7,709 bases of DNA from Spirochaetota bacterium (lineage in GTDB: Bacteria > Spirochaetota > Spirochaetia > B11-G9), in NCBI GenBank assembly GCA_003641695.1, contig QNBL01000123.1, positions 1 to 7,709 on the forward strand. Direction: 5' to 3'. Position 1 is the stretch's first letter, and every line of letters starts with the position of its first letter. The notes beneath the pieces were generated by a model. That model did not search any database. It was not told where the DNA came from and saw nothing but the letters and a program-made list of their open reading frames with translations. Made by a program: the position numbers and the translations under genes. Of this stretch, positions 1 to 6,216 are shown piece by piece.

Positions 1-107
1 AAATAGGTAAAATGGGGATCGATCCTATTGAAAAGAGTGCAAAAGCCTATTTCTTTGTTTATAAGGAAGGGAAACCGGTGGATCCGGTCAAAGCTCCCCG
101 GGGATAA
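1..107 (+). CDS. C-terminal end of a probable M23-family cell-wall peptidase (partial)
   Basis: An open frame enters from the left edge (complete codons from base 3) and ends at TAA 105-107, giving about 34 residues. The visible end includes AKAYFFVYKEGKPVDPVKAP. An aromatic/hydrophobic beta strand followed by (N/E)GKPVDP is how many LysM/M23 murein endopeptidases finish, where the last strand reads like 'FEVRKNGKPVDP'. The catalytic HxH motif would lie upstream, outside the window, so the family rests on the tail alone. Only three bases separate its stop from the udk start, which suggests co-transcription and coupled translation. Another periplasmic protein with a similar tail cannot be excluded. 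Confidence 0.55.
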   Translation, partial: IGKMGIDPIEKSAKAYFFVYKEGKPVDPVKAPRG

Positions 108-110
108 GAG

Positions 111-725
111 ATGAAAGGTGTTAAAATTATAGGTATTTCCGGAGGATCAGGGTCCGGGAAAACAACCATAGTAGAAAAGATTGCCGAAATCATTCCCGAT
201 TTTTTATTCATTCCCCAGGACAACTACTATAAGTCCGCTGAATACATGAACAATAAAAATATTACAGCTTTTAACTTTGATCATCCGGATGCTTTTGACA
301 ACGATTTGATTATCGCACAACTTAAAAAGCTTAAAGAGTGTAACCCTGTAGAAATGCCTCAGTATGACTTTGTACATCATCGGAGAAAAGATGAGTACAT
401 TCATCTGGAACCAAAAAAACTTGTAATCTTTGAAGGAATAATGATATTTTTTGAAAAAAGAATACGGGATCTTATTGATCTCAAGCTTTACGTTGATACT
501 CCTGATGATATAAGATTTATCAGACGCCTGAAAAGAGACACTGCTGAAAGGGGTAGAACCATGGATTCCGTAATCACCCAGTATACAGAGGTTGTCCGGC
601 CGGGACATTATGAGTTTATTGAACCTACAAAAAGGTATGCTGATCTCATAATCCCTGAAGGGGGATTTAACAGGAATGCCTTGTATGCATTGATACCCTT
701 CTTGAAGACTATTAGTGATCAATGA
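111..725 (+). CDS. udk: Uridine kinase (uridine monophosphokinase)
   Basis: Cytoplasmic enzyme that phosphorylates uridine and cytidine to UMP and CMP with ATP or GTP in pyrimidine salvage. The 204-residue protein is near the usual length (about 205-215). It shows a Walker A P-loop GGSGSGKT (residues 11-18), the QDNYY segment with the likely catalytic Asp37, FNFDHPDAFD (54-63), the substrate-binding MPQYDF (82-87), the FEGIM strand (108-112), an Arg-rich lid RDTAERGR (142-149), and the family ending VRPGHYEFIEPTKRYADLII. Phosphoribulokinase is a relative, but these motifs and the length favour uridine kinase. The ATG at 111 lacks a good Shine-Dalgarno sequence; the upstream stop ends at 107, so initiation is probably coupled. 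It ends in TGA, 22 bases before the next gene. Confidence 0.93.
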   Translation: MKGVKIIGISGGSGSGKTTIVEKIAEIIPDFLFIPQDNYYKSAEYMNNKNITAFNFDHPDAFDNDLIIAQLKKLKECNPVEMPQYDFVHHRRKDEYIHLEPKKLVIFEGIMIFFEKRIRDLIDLKLYVDTPDDIRFIRRLKRDTAERGRTMDSVITQYTEVVRPGHYEFIEPTKRYADLIIPEGGFNRNALYALIPFLKTISDQ

Positions 726-747
726 GATCGAAAAAAGGAGAAAATAT

Positions 748-1233
748 ATGAAAAAAAGAAGTTTATTTTTTATACTGTTGATTTTTGCTGTAGCGTCGGT
801 ATCTTTTGCGGAAAATACCGTCAAGATAACCTTTACCAACAATACCGGATATACCATTAAGGAATTTTACGTATCACCAACAAGCCATGATGACTGGTAT
901 GAGAACCTGTTGAAAGACGGAGAAGTTCCCGCAGGCAAATCTGTTGAAATCTGGATTCCAGACTATGGAATAGATGAGCAGGTGTATGATTTGATGGCGG
1001 TAGATGCTGAAGGGGACAGTTATTCAAAGTATGAAGTAGACCTTTCTTCCGTCGAAAACAGGACTATAGAATTTACTTTTGATGATTATGAGGAAAACGG
1101 GGATAATTCAGCAGGTATGAGTGGAAATGATTATAACTCCGGTTACATGGACGGATACAGGGATGCATTCCGGGATGCATACAGTGAAGCCTTCAAAGAA
1201 GGTTTTAAAGCAGGTCGGGAAGAGAATAACTAG
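748..1233 (+). CDS. Small exported protein with a tetrapeptide-repeat C-terminal tail, function unknown
   Basis: A 161-residue protein whose function I do not recognise. The ATG at 748 is chosen over the in-frame GTG at 715 because AGGAG (736-740) sits seven bases upstream and the ATG opens a classic signal peptide: MKKR, a hydrophobic core, and a likely cleavage site after SFA (residue 21). There is no lipobox Cys, so a soluble periplasmic or secreted protein is expected. Residues 22-115 look beta-rich (FTNNTGYTIKEFYVSP, with a conserved-looking DDWYENLL). From memory, similar 'NNTGYTI..YVSP' proteins occur in spirochaetes. An acidic, Gly/Asn-rich linker (about 110-128) leads into seven x-x-(G/A)-(aromatic) units at 130-157. 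It follows udk by 22 bases and is probably co-transcribed with it. Confidence 0.8.
   Translation: MKKRSLFFILLIFAVASVSFAENTVKITFTNNTGYTIKEFYVSPTSHDDWYENLLKDGEVPAGKSVEIWIPDYGIDEQVYDLMAVDAEGDSYSKYEVDLSSVENRTIEFTFDDYEENGDNSAGMSGNDYNSGYMDGYRDAFRDAYSEAFKEGFKAGREENN
1135..1218 (+). repeat. Tetrapeptide (12-bp) repeat tract, x-x-Gly/Ala-Tyr/Phe
   Basis: Codons 130-157 of the exported protein read NSGY-MDGY-RDAF-RDAY-SEAF-KEGF-KAGR: seven uninterrupted four-residue units, six of which end in Tyr or Phe after Gly or Ala. Parts are still recognisable as DNA repeats (CGGGATGCAT near 1168 resembles GGGATGCATT near 1159), but most codons have diverged, so the pattern is held at protein level. It resembles GxxxG-type helical or zipper tails such as the Yae1 'deca-GX3' pattern. 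A homologous relationship is not claimed. Confidence 0.75.
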
Positions 1234-1511
1234 TTTTTTTCCAGTTTAAACTTACTGTAGCTGTCTTTGATGTAGTGGAATGAAAATTCCTTTGGAACAG
1301 GATCTTCTCCTCCCTTAAAAAATAGATTGGTACAGCGGAACACTCTCGCAGTTGCCAGTAGGAGGCCTTTTAAAACACCGTGGTGATGGAGTGAGTCCAT
1401 AGCATACTGTGAACAGGTCGGGGTATAGATGCAAGAAGGGGGCAGTACGGGGGATAGGAGGTTTCTATACAGAAAAATTGGTAACATAAAGAGATATCTG
1501 AAGAATTTCAT
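1230..1511 (-). CDS. yidD: Membrane protein insertion efficiency factor YidD
   Basis: A small membrane-associated protein of the YidD (DUF37) family that assists YidC/Sec-dependent insertion of inner-membrane proteins. The 93 residues carry the full signature: LPIFLYRNLLSPVLPPSC (10-27) with an amphipathic N-terminal helix, YTPTCSQYA (29-37), HHGVLKG (43-49), RVFRC (56-60) and GGEDPVP (67-73). Cys27, Cys33 and Cys60 match the conserved cysteines. The tail after 73 is slightly longer than in compact homologues. In many bacteria yidD sits with rpmH-rnpA-yidC; here it is alone. An in-frame TAA 12 bases upstream fixes the ATG at 1511 as the first possible start. No Shine-Dalgarno sequence precedes it. 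Its TAG stop shares CTAG (1230-1233) with the convergent gene. Confidence 0.93.
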   Translation of the reverse strand: MKFFRYLFMLPIFLYRNLLSPVLPPSCIYTPTCSQYAMDSLHHHGVLKGLLLATARVFRCTNLFFKGGEDPVPKEFSFHYIKDSYSKFKLEKN

Positions 1512-1517
1512 GCCGGG

Positions 1518-1546
1518 ATTTTACATCAACAGATAAAACTATACAA
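1518..1546 (-). promoter_or_regulatory. Candidate sigma70-type promoter of yidD, possibly leaderless
   Basis: On the minus strand, TTGTAT (1541-1546) and TAAAAT (1518-1523) are separated by 17 bases. Six bases follow the -10 and then the ATG, so the expected start of transcription falls on the A of the start codon. This agrees with the absence of a Shine-Dalgarno sequence for yidD. The region is AT-rich, so a chance match is possible. Confidence 0.5.
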
Positions 1547-1563
1547 GTACTTACCTCCAAGGC

Positions 1564-1592
1564 TTGATTTTCTATTATAATATCATTAAAAT
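1564..1592 (+). promoter_or_regulatory. Candidate promoter of the small basic-protein gene
   Basis: TTGATT (1564-1569) and TAAAAT (1587-1592) are 17 bases apart, predicting a start near 1599 and a leader of about 35 bases that contains AGGAGG (1623-1628). A perfect TATAAT at 1576-1581 overlaps this promoter, but its best upstream partner (TTACCT, 1551-1556) is 19 bases away. One of the two is probably used. It lies back to back with the yidD promoter, the two -35 elements being 17 bases apart. Confidence 0.5.
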
Positions 1593-1633
1593 GTCGAAGA
1601 ATTAATGGTTACGATAACTTCCAGGAGGATATA

Positions 1634-1804
1634 ATGGCTGGACCTGTTTCAAAGAATGCCCGCCGTGAAGGTGCTCATCAGTTAGTGAGCAGATGGGGCG
1701 GAGAGATTAAGATGAAATCCGTTTTTGAAAACGGCCGTTTAAGACATACGGCTGTATGTTCAAAAACAGGAAACACCGCACGAAAACCAAAAGATCTTAT
1801 GTAA
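1634..1804 (+). CDS. Unrecognised 56-residue basic protein
   Basis: A short gene whose family I do not recognise. It starts with ATG at 1634 behind a perfect AGGAGG (1623-1628) at five bases' spacing and ends in TAA. The protein begins MAGPVSKNARREGAHQ, continues with SRWGGEIKMKSVFENGRL, and ends AVCSKTGNTARKPKDLM. It has 12 Lys/Arg against 4 Asp/Glu, one Cys (42), no membrane segment and no signal peptide, so it should be cytoplasmic and may bind nucleic acid. Its own promoter, a textbook ribosome site and a strong terminator make it a monocistronic and probably well-expressed unit. Size and charge recall small ribosomal or ribosome-associated proteins, but it does not match bL28, bL31, bL32, bL33 or bL36 as I know them. 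No function is assigned. Confidence 0.72.
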   Translation: MAGPVSKNARREGAHQLVSRWGGEIKMKSVFENGRLRHTAVCSKTGNTARKPKDLM

Positions 1805-1824
1805 ATAATGTAATGATCAATCGG

Positions 1825-1848
1825 GTTTGCCCGCTTCGCTGGGCAAAC
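1825..1848. other. Strong hairpin (inverted repeat) downstream of the small gene
   Basis: GTTTGCCC (1825-1832) pairs perfectly with GGGCAAAC (1841-1848) around GCTTCGCT, which can pair further as GC-TTC-GC with one bulged T. It has no T-tract on either side, so it is not a complete intrinsic terminator on its own. It could protect the 3' end of the small mRNA or be a copy of a dispersed palindromic repeat. Confidence 0.6.
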
Positions 1849-1850
1849 AT

Positions 1851-1884
1851 AAAAAAGACCTGCTGTTAAAGCAGGTCTTTTTTT
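1851..1884. terminator. Bidirectional intrinsic terminator between the small gene and argD
   Basis: A 14-base-pair stem, 1851-1864 against 1870-1883, closes a five-base loop (GTTAA). The core is GACCTGCT/AGCAGGTC, flanked by A6 on the left and T7 on the right, so a U-tract follows the stem in both directions. It would end the rightward small-gene transcript and the leftward argCJBD transcript, whose last stop codon starts at 1887, directly beside it. Confidence 0.9.
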
Positions 1885-3057
1885 CTACTTTAAAAACTTC
1901 TTCAGTATATCTACAGCTTCATCAACTTCCTTTTCCCCTATTATCAATGGGGGTACCAGCCTGAGCACGTTTGCACCAGCGGTTCCTACTATAAGACCAT
2001 GCTCCCTGCAGGATTCGGCAATCTGTGATGCATTCCCGTCTAATTCAATTCCGATCATCAACCCCTTTCCGCGAATCTCCTTGATTTTTGCTGAGGAAGA
2101 GCTGAGATCTTCGAGTTTTTGGAAAAGATAACTTGATATTTCTTTAATTCTGCTTAAAAGATCATGGTCAATGAGCTCTGTAAGTACTGCAAGAGCTCCG
2201 CTGCAGACCAGAGGGTTACCTCCAAAGGTAGCTGCATGGTCCCCCGGTTCAAAAAGATTAAACTCCTCGGTAGCAAGAATCGCTCCAATGGGAAGCCCAC
2301 CGCCAAGCCCCTTTGCAAGGCACACAATATCCGGTACAACACGGTATTGTTCATGGGCAAAAAGTGTTCCGGTTCTCCCCATACCGCATTGTACCTCGTC
2401 AAAAATAAGCGCGATATTACTTCTGGTACAAAACTCCCTGACCTTTACAAGATAATCTTTATCGGCAGGATGGATACCTCCTTCGCCCTGCACAGGTTCC
2501 AGAATAATAGCACAAGTTTCCCCGTCAGCCTTTTGTTTCAAATCTTCAAAATCATTAAAGTCGGCAAAAACAACTCCCGGAAGGAGAGGTAGAAAAGTCT
2601 CCCTGTATTTCATCTGACCGGTAAGAGAAAGGGATCCGGAAGTTCTCCCATGAAAGGATTTATTCATTGCAAGAATCTTCCATGCCCCGTTTTTTTTCTT
2701 TTTACCGAACTTTTTGGCAAGTTTAAGGGATGCTTCTACGGCTTCTGTCCCGCTGTTGCAGAAAAAAGCTTTGTCAAAGCTGCTGTTTTCAACAAGTTTT
2801 TCTGCCAGGTCAGCCTGAAGATTGTTAAGGAAAAGATTTGAAAAGTGAATTATTTTATCCAGTTGACCGGAAACTGCTTTGTTGAAAGAATCGTAGCTGT
2901 AACCGAGGGCATTAACAGCGATTCCGGAAAGAAAATCAAGATATTTTTTCCCGGTACTGTCCGTAACGTGACAACCTTCCCCGGATATCAGCGTCATCGG
3001 AATTGAGTTATACGTATGCATAAGGTATTTTTCAGTTTTTTCTTTCGTTAAATCCAT
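1885..3057 (-). CDS. argD: Acetylornithine aminotransferase
   Basis: A pyridoxal-phosphate enzyme that transfers an amino group from glutamate to N-acetylglutamate-5-semialdehyde, giving N-acetylornithine. The 390 residues fit a class-III aminotransferase of the ArgD type. Visible features are FLSGIAVNALGY (42-53), NSGTEAVEAS (101-110) for cofactor phosphate binding, SFHGRTSGSLSLTG (134-147), EPVQGEGG (187-194), IFDEVQCGMGRTG (218-230) with Asp220 facing the pyridine nitrogen, CLAKGLGGGLPIGA (246-259) with Lys249 as the Schiff-base lysine, and FGGNPL (278-283). The short form and the arg operon context argue for ArgD over ornithine or GABA aminotransferases. The start is two bases after the argB stop, and its Shine-Dalgarno sequence (AAGGA) lies in the last argB codons, so translation is coupled. 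It is the last gene of the operon. Confidence 0.95.
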   Translation of the reverse strand: MDLTKEKTEKYLMHTYNSIPMTLISGEGCHVTDSTGKKYLDFLSGIAVNALGYSYDSFNKAVSGQLDKIIHFSNLFLNNLQADLAEKLVENSSFDKAFFCNSGTEAVEASLKLAKKFGKKKKNGAWKILAMNKSFHGRTSGSLSLTGQMKYRETFLPLLPGVVFADFNDFEDLKQKADGETCAIILEPVQGEGGIHPADKDYLVKVREFCTRSNIALIFDEVQCGMGRTGTLFAHEQYRVVPDIVCLAKGLGGGLPIGAILATEEFNLFEPGDHAATFGGNPLVCSGALAVLTELIDHDLLSRIKEISSYLFQKLEDLSSSSAKIKEIRGKGLMIGIELDGNASQIAESCREHGLIVGTAGANVLRLVPPLIIGEKEVDEAVDILKKFLK

Positions 3058-3059
3058 AA

Positions 3060-3923
3060 TTAGTCCTTCTTAATAAGAGTACCGATCCCTGTTTTGGTGA
3101 ATATTTCCAACAGTAAAGAATGTTCTAAACGGCCGTCAATAATGTGAACTGCTTTTACTCCATCTTTAACTGCGTTTATTGAGCAGCCGATTTTCGGAAT
3201 CATCCCTCCTGATATTACCCCTGTTTCAATCAGGTTTTCAGCTGCTTCAAGAGTCAGCTTGGAAATAAGCGTTTCCTGATTATTAATATCTGAAAGAATT
3301 CCGGAAGTATCGGTCAGATAGATAAGTTTTTCAGCTTTAAGAGCGCCTGCAATTGCGGAAGCAGCAGCATCTGCATTTATATTGTAGGTATTACCGACGA
3401 TATCTGAGGAAACCGGTGCAATTACCGGGATAAAATTGTTTTCCATAAGAACGGAAATCAGCCGGGTATTCACCTTTTCCACTTCCCCGACAGAACCGAT
3501 ATCGGCACCGGTAACCTCAATTTTTTTTGCAAGAATGGTATTGCCGTCTTTACCGGAAATACCTGCAGAGGGGATGTTATGCTTCTGGAAAAGACCTGCA
3601 ATCTCTTTGTTTACCTTACCTGAGAGAACCATTTCAGTAACCTCCATGGTTTCGGGATCGGTTATTCTCAAACCATTGTGAAAACTCGGTTTTTTACCGG
3701 TTTTTTTTAGCATACTGTCAATTGCCGGACCGCCCCCATGAACAACTACAGGTTTCATTCCTACAAGCTTCATAAGGACGATATCTTCAATAACCTTTTC
3801 CTTGAGTGTGCTGTCTGTCATTGCACTTCCGCCGTACTTAACGACAATAGTTTTGCCGAAAAAATCTTTTATATAAGGGAGGGACTCGATAAGTATATTG
3901 GCTTGGTCGATTAACGATTGCAT
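3060..3923 (-). CDS. argB: N-acetylglutamate kinase, arginine-inhibited type
   Basis: Phosphorylates N-acetylglutamate with ATP to N-acetylglutamyl-5-phosphate, usually the controlled step of the pathway. The 287 residues show the amino-acid-kinase fold: VVKYGGSAM (27-35) with Lys29, VVVHGGGPAI (59-68), NGLRITD (83-89) with substrate-binding Arg86, NINADAAASAIAG (181-193) with Asp185, LTDTSGI (203-209) and GGMIPK (239-244) with Lys244. About 20 residues precede the core (LIESLPYIKDFFGKT), matching the N-helix of hexameric arginine-sensitive kinases. The C-terminal HIIDGRLEHSLLLEIFT..GIGT segment matches their arginine-binding region. Feedback inhibition by arginine is therefore expected. GGAG (3929-3932) lies five bases before the ATG, and 14 bases separate it from the argJ stop. 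Confidence 0.95.
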   Translation of the reverse strand: MQSLIDQANILIESLPYIKDFFGKTIVVKYGGSAMTDSTLKEKVIEDIVLMKLVGMKPVVVHGGGPAIDSMLKKTGKKPSFHNGLRITDPETMEVTEMVLSGKVNKEIAGLFQKHNIPSAGISGKDGNTILAKKIEVTGADIGSVGEVEKVNTRLISVLMENNFIPVIAPVSSDIVGNTYNINADAAASAIAGALKAEKLIYLTDTSGILSDINNQETLISKLTLEAAENLIETGVISGGMIPKIGCSINAVKDGVKAVHIIDGRLEHSLLLEIFTKTGIGTLIKKD

Positions 3924-3937
3924 CTTTTCTCCATCTA

Positions 3938-5158
3938 TTACGTAGTGTATTCCGCATTGATTTTTACATAATCGTAACTGAAGTCACAGCTCCAGGCTGT
4001 TGCAGCTGAATTCCCGTCTGAAAGCTGAATCGTTATGTAAATAGTTTTTTCCTTTAAAATACCCATTACAGAACCCTTGTCAAAATGGTGTGGTTTCCCG
4101 TTTTCCATAAGGCAGGCATATCCGGGAGCTCCCTGAAAATATATTGATACTCCATCGGGATCAAAATCTGCACCCGAGTATCCCATAGCGGCCACGATAC
4201 GGCCCCAGTTGGGATCCATTCCAAAGAAAGCAGTTTTTACAAGGTTTGAAGATGAAACTGAACGGGCAATAAGCCGTGCATCCTTGATACTTTTAGCACC
4301 TGAAACTTCAAACTCGAGGAGTTTGGTTGCCCCCTCACCGTCAGCAGCTATCGATTGAGCAAGATACCGGCTCAGGACAGACAGGGCTTTAGAAAAAGCC
4401 TCTAGATCATCGTTTTGGGTATTAATTATATCATTTCCAGCTGTACCGTTTGCAAGAATAATCACCATATCGTTGGTACTTGTATCTCCGTCAACACTTA
4501 TCATATTAAATGATTCATCAACAGCGTCCCTGATAGCCTTTGTTAGCAGCTCGGGAGTTATAGCCAGATCAGTCGTTAAAAAGGAAAGCATGGTAGCCAT
4601 ATTGGGATGGATCATTCCCGAACCTTTTGCCATTCCGCTCAGAGTAATCTGTTTACCGTCTATATCAAACTGAATCGAAGCCCGCTTTGCAAAAGTGTCA
4701 GTTGTAAGTATTGCTTCGGAAGCAGCATTGAACCCTTTTTCAGAATCAGTAGTATCAAGCTTTAAGTTGGTTATGGATGCTTGTATCTTCTCTATAGGAA
4801 AATCAACTCCAATAACTCCTGTTGAAGCAGTGAGTATTTCATCGGGATTGACACCTGTCACGGCCGCTGCAGCCTCAGCAAACGCTTCATTGCCTACTTT
4901 ACCTTTTTCACCAGTGCATGCATTTGCATTACCGCTGTTTACAGCAATTCATCTGAAAAAACTGTTTGTCGCCAATAATGCCGTATTACGCTGAACACAG
5001 AATGCCTTGACCGTGTTGGTTGTAAAAGTGCCTGCAGCAACTGCCGGAACTTCGCTAAAGATGACTGCGGTATCAAGTCCGCTCTTTTTTATACCGGATT
5101 TAAAACCCGCTGCTTTAAATCCGGAAGGGGGTAGTATCGTATCCTTTAATAGATTCAC
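3938..5158 (-). pseudogene. argJ: Glutamate N-acetyltransferase / ArgJ, interrupted by one in-frame TGA
   Basis: ArgJ moves the acetyl group from N-acetylornithine to glutamate (and in bifunctional forms uses acetyl-CoA), closing the acetyl cycle. The frame from GTG 5158 to TAA 3938 has 406 sense positions, the normal length, but codon 70 (4949-4951) is TGA. Both sides are in the same frame and read as ArgJ: before it SGFKAAGFKSGIKKSG and TFTTNTVKAF, directly after it IAVNSGNANACTG (71-83), then ASTGVIG (111-117) and KGSGMIHPNMATML, whose Ala188-Thr189 bond is the self-cleavage site with Thr189 as nucleophile. No frameshift is needed. The stop replaces the residue that is usually Ala or Gly in 'RAIVVNSG'; GGA to TGA is a single change. 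AGGAG (5166-5170) lies seven bases before the GTG. It may be a nonsense mutation, a read error or a readthrough site; the sequence alone cannot decide. Confidence 0.9.
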
Positions 5159-5169
5159 ACATTGTCTCC

Positions 5170-6210
5170 TTATGGTACAATCGGAATGTTCTGCAGGCCT
5201 GTGGTCTCATTGAAGCCAAAGCGTATATTCATGTTTTGGACTGCTTGTCCAGCCGCGCCTTTAATCAGGTTATCTATGGCTCCTACTATAATTGCCCTGC
5301 CGGTCCTCTTGTCAGTAACAAAGCCTATATCAACATAATTTGAGAACCTGACAAATCTTGTTTCCGGTAAATTCCCCGGTTCGACAATACGTATGAATGG
5401 TTCATTTTTATAAAAATCCTTATACATACGGTATAGTTCATCTTCAGTTGTGTCCGTGAGCATGTTTGCGTACGATGTTGTAAGAATACCTCTGCTCATG
5501 GGAATAAGATGCGGGGTAAAGTTTATAGTAATATCTTCACCTGCTGCCAGGGAAAGTTCCTGTTCGATTTCAGGGGTATGGCGGTGGGCTGCAACTTTAT
5601 AGGCTTTGACACTTTCGTTGCATTCAGTGTAATGCACTCCCAGTGAGAGAGACCTCCCTGCACCCGAAACACCCGACTTTGCATCAATTATTATGGATGA
5701 TACCTCGATCAGTTTGTTTTTTAAAAGAGGGGTCAGGGATAGGATACTGCAGGTTGTATAGCAACCGGGATTTGCAATAAGGGATTTCCCGGATATTTCA
5801 TTCCGATGCAGTTCACAAAGGCCGTATACTGACTTTCGTAGTAATTCTGTATTGGTATGGGTTAGGCCGTACCACTGACGGTACACCTCAGGATTTTTGA
5901 GCCTGAAATCTGCCCCCAAGTCAATAACAACAGTTTTTTTAAGGATATCATCGGTGATTTGAGGGAATGTCAGGCCGTGGGGCAGTGCAAGGAAGACTGC
6001 ATCACACTCTTCCGCCATTTCGGCTACATCCATGGAAACACATTTTTCAAGAATACTGTTCCTGAAGTTGGGGTATACTTCATTGAATGTAATGCCCTCA
6101 TAACTTCTTGAGGAGATATACTTTAACTCTACTTCAGGGTGATGAGCAAGTAACCTGACAAGTTCCTGACCTGCATATCCTGTTGCACCTATAATTCCAG
6201 TTTTAATCAT
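5170..6210 (-). CDS. argC: N-acetyl-gamma-glutamyl-phosphate reductase
   Basis: NADPH-dependent reduction of N-acetylglutamyl-5-phosphate to the semialdehyde, between ArgB and ArgD. The 346 residues begin MIKTGIIGATGYAGQELVRL, with the dinucleotide-binding GxTGYxG at 8-14. SSRSYEG (33-39), ALPHG (75-79), DLGADFRL (97-104), NPGCYTTC (147-154) with catalytic Cys150, KSGVSGAGR (178-186) and AAHRHTPEIEQE (207-218) with the catalytic-region His are all present. The frame stays open to an ATG at 6273, but the added 21 residues are unlike the family and contain the promoter, so 6210 is chosen. No Shine-Dalgarno sequence precedes it. It is the first gene of argCJBD; its TAA begins at 5172, and the argJ ribosome site overlaps the stop. 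Confidence 0.95.
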   Translation of the reverse strand: MIKTGIIGATGYAGQELVRLLAHHPEVELKYISSRSYEGITFNEVYPNFRNSILEKCVSMDVAEMAEECDAVFLALPHGLTFPQITDDILKKTVVIDLGADFRLKNPEVYRQWYGLTHTNTELLRKSVYGLCELHRNEISGKSLIANPGCYTTCSILSLTPLLKNKLIEVSSIIIDAKSGVSGAGRSLSLGVHYTECNESVKAYKVAAHRHTPEIEQELSLAAGEDITINFTPHLIPMSRGILTTSYANMLTDTTEDELYRMYKDFYKNEPFIRIVEPGNLPETRFVRFSNYVDIGFVTDKRTGRAIIVGAIDNLIKGAAGQAVQNMNIRFGFNETTGLQNIPIVP

Positions 6211-6216
6211 GAAGCT

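Noticed and set aside
715..747. GTG start at 715 for the exported protein
   Set aside because: It would put a charged stretch before the signal peptide and overlap udk, while the ATG at 748 has AGGAG at ideal spacing.
204..857. Long minus-strand open frame opposite udk
   Set aside because: It is the antisense shadow of a clearly conserved kinase gene and has no recognisable domain.
1234..1240. T7 tract after the exported-protein stop as an intrinsic terminator
   Set aside because: No GC-rich stem precedes it; the bases also encode the Lys-Asn end of yidD on the other strand.
1553..1558. Minus-strand GGAGGT as a ribosome site upstream of yidD
   Set aside because: It lies more than 40 bases from the yidD ATG, and no start codon at proper spacing opens a frame longer than a few codons.
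2164..2592. Plus-strand open frame inside argD
   Set aside because: It is a shadow of the conserved aminotransferase, without a ribosome site or family features.
3938..4861. A separate shorter argJ gene starting at GTG 4861
   Set aside because: That GTG lies in the middle of the conserved frame with no ribosome site, and the product would lack the conserved N-terminal part of the alpha chain.
4895..4951. Selenocysteine at the argJ TGA
   Set aside because: Only short 4-bp hairpins can form just downstream, without the apical features of a bacterial SECIS. The bases encode the conserved NSGNANACTG motif, and no Cys is expected at this position in ArgJ.
4949..4951. TGA reassigned to Gly or Trp (alternative genetic code)
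   Set aside because: udk, folP and the histidine kinase end at TGA in the expected places, Trp is encoded by TGG in several genes, and no other conserved gene contains an internal TGA.
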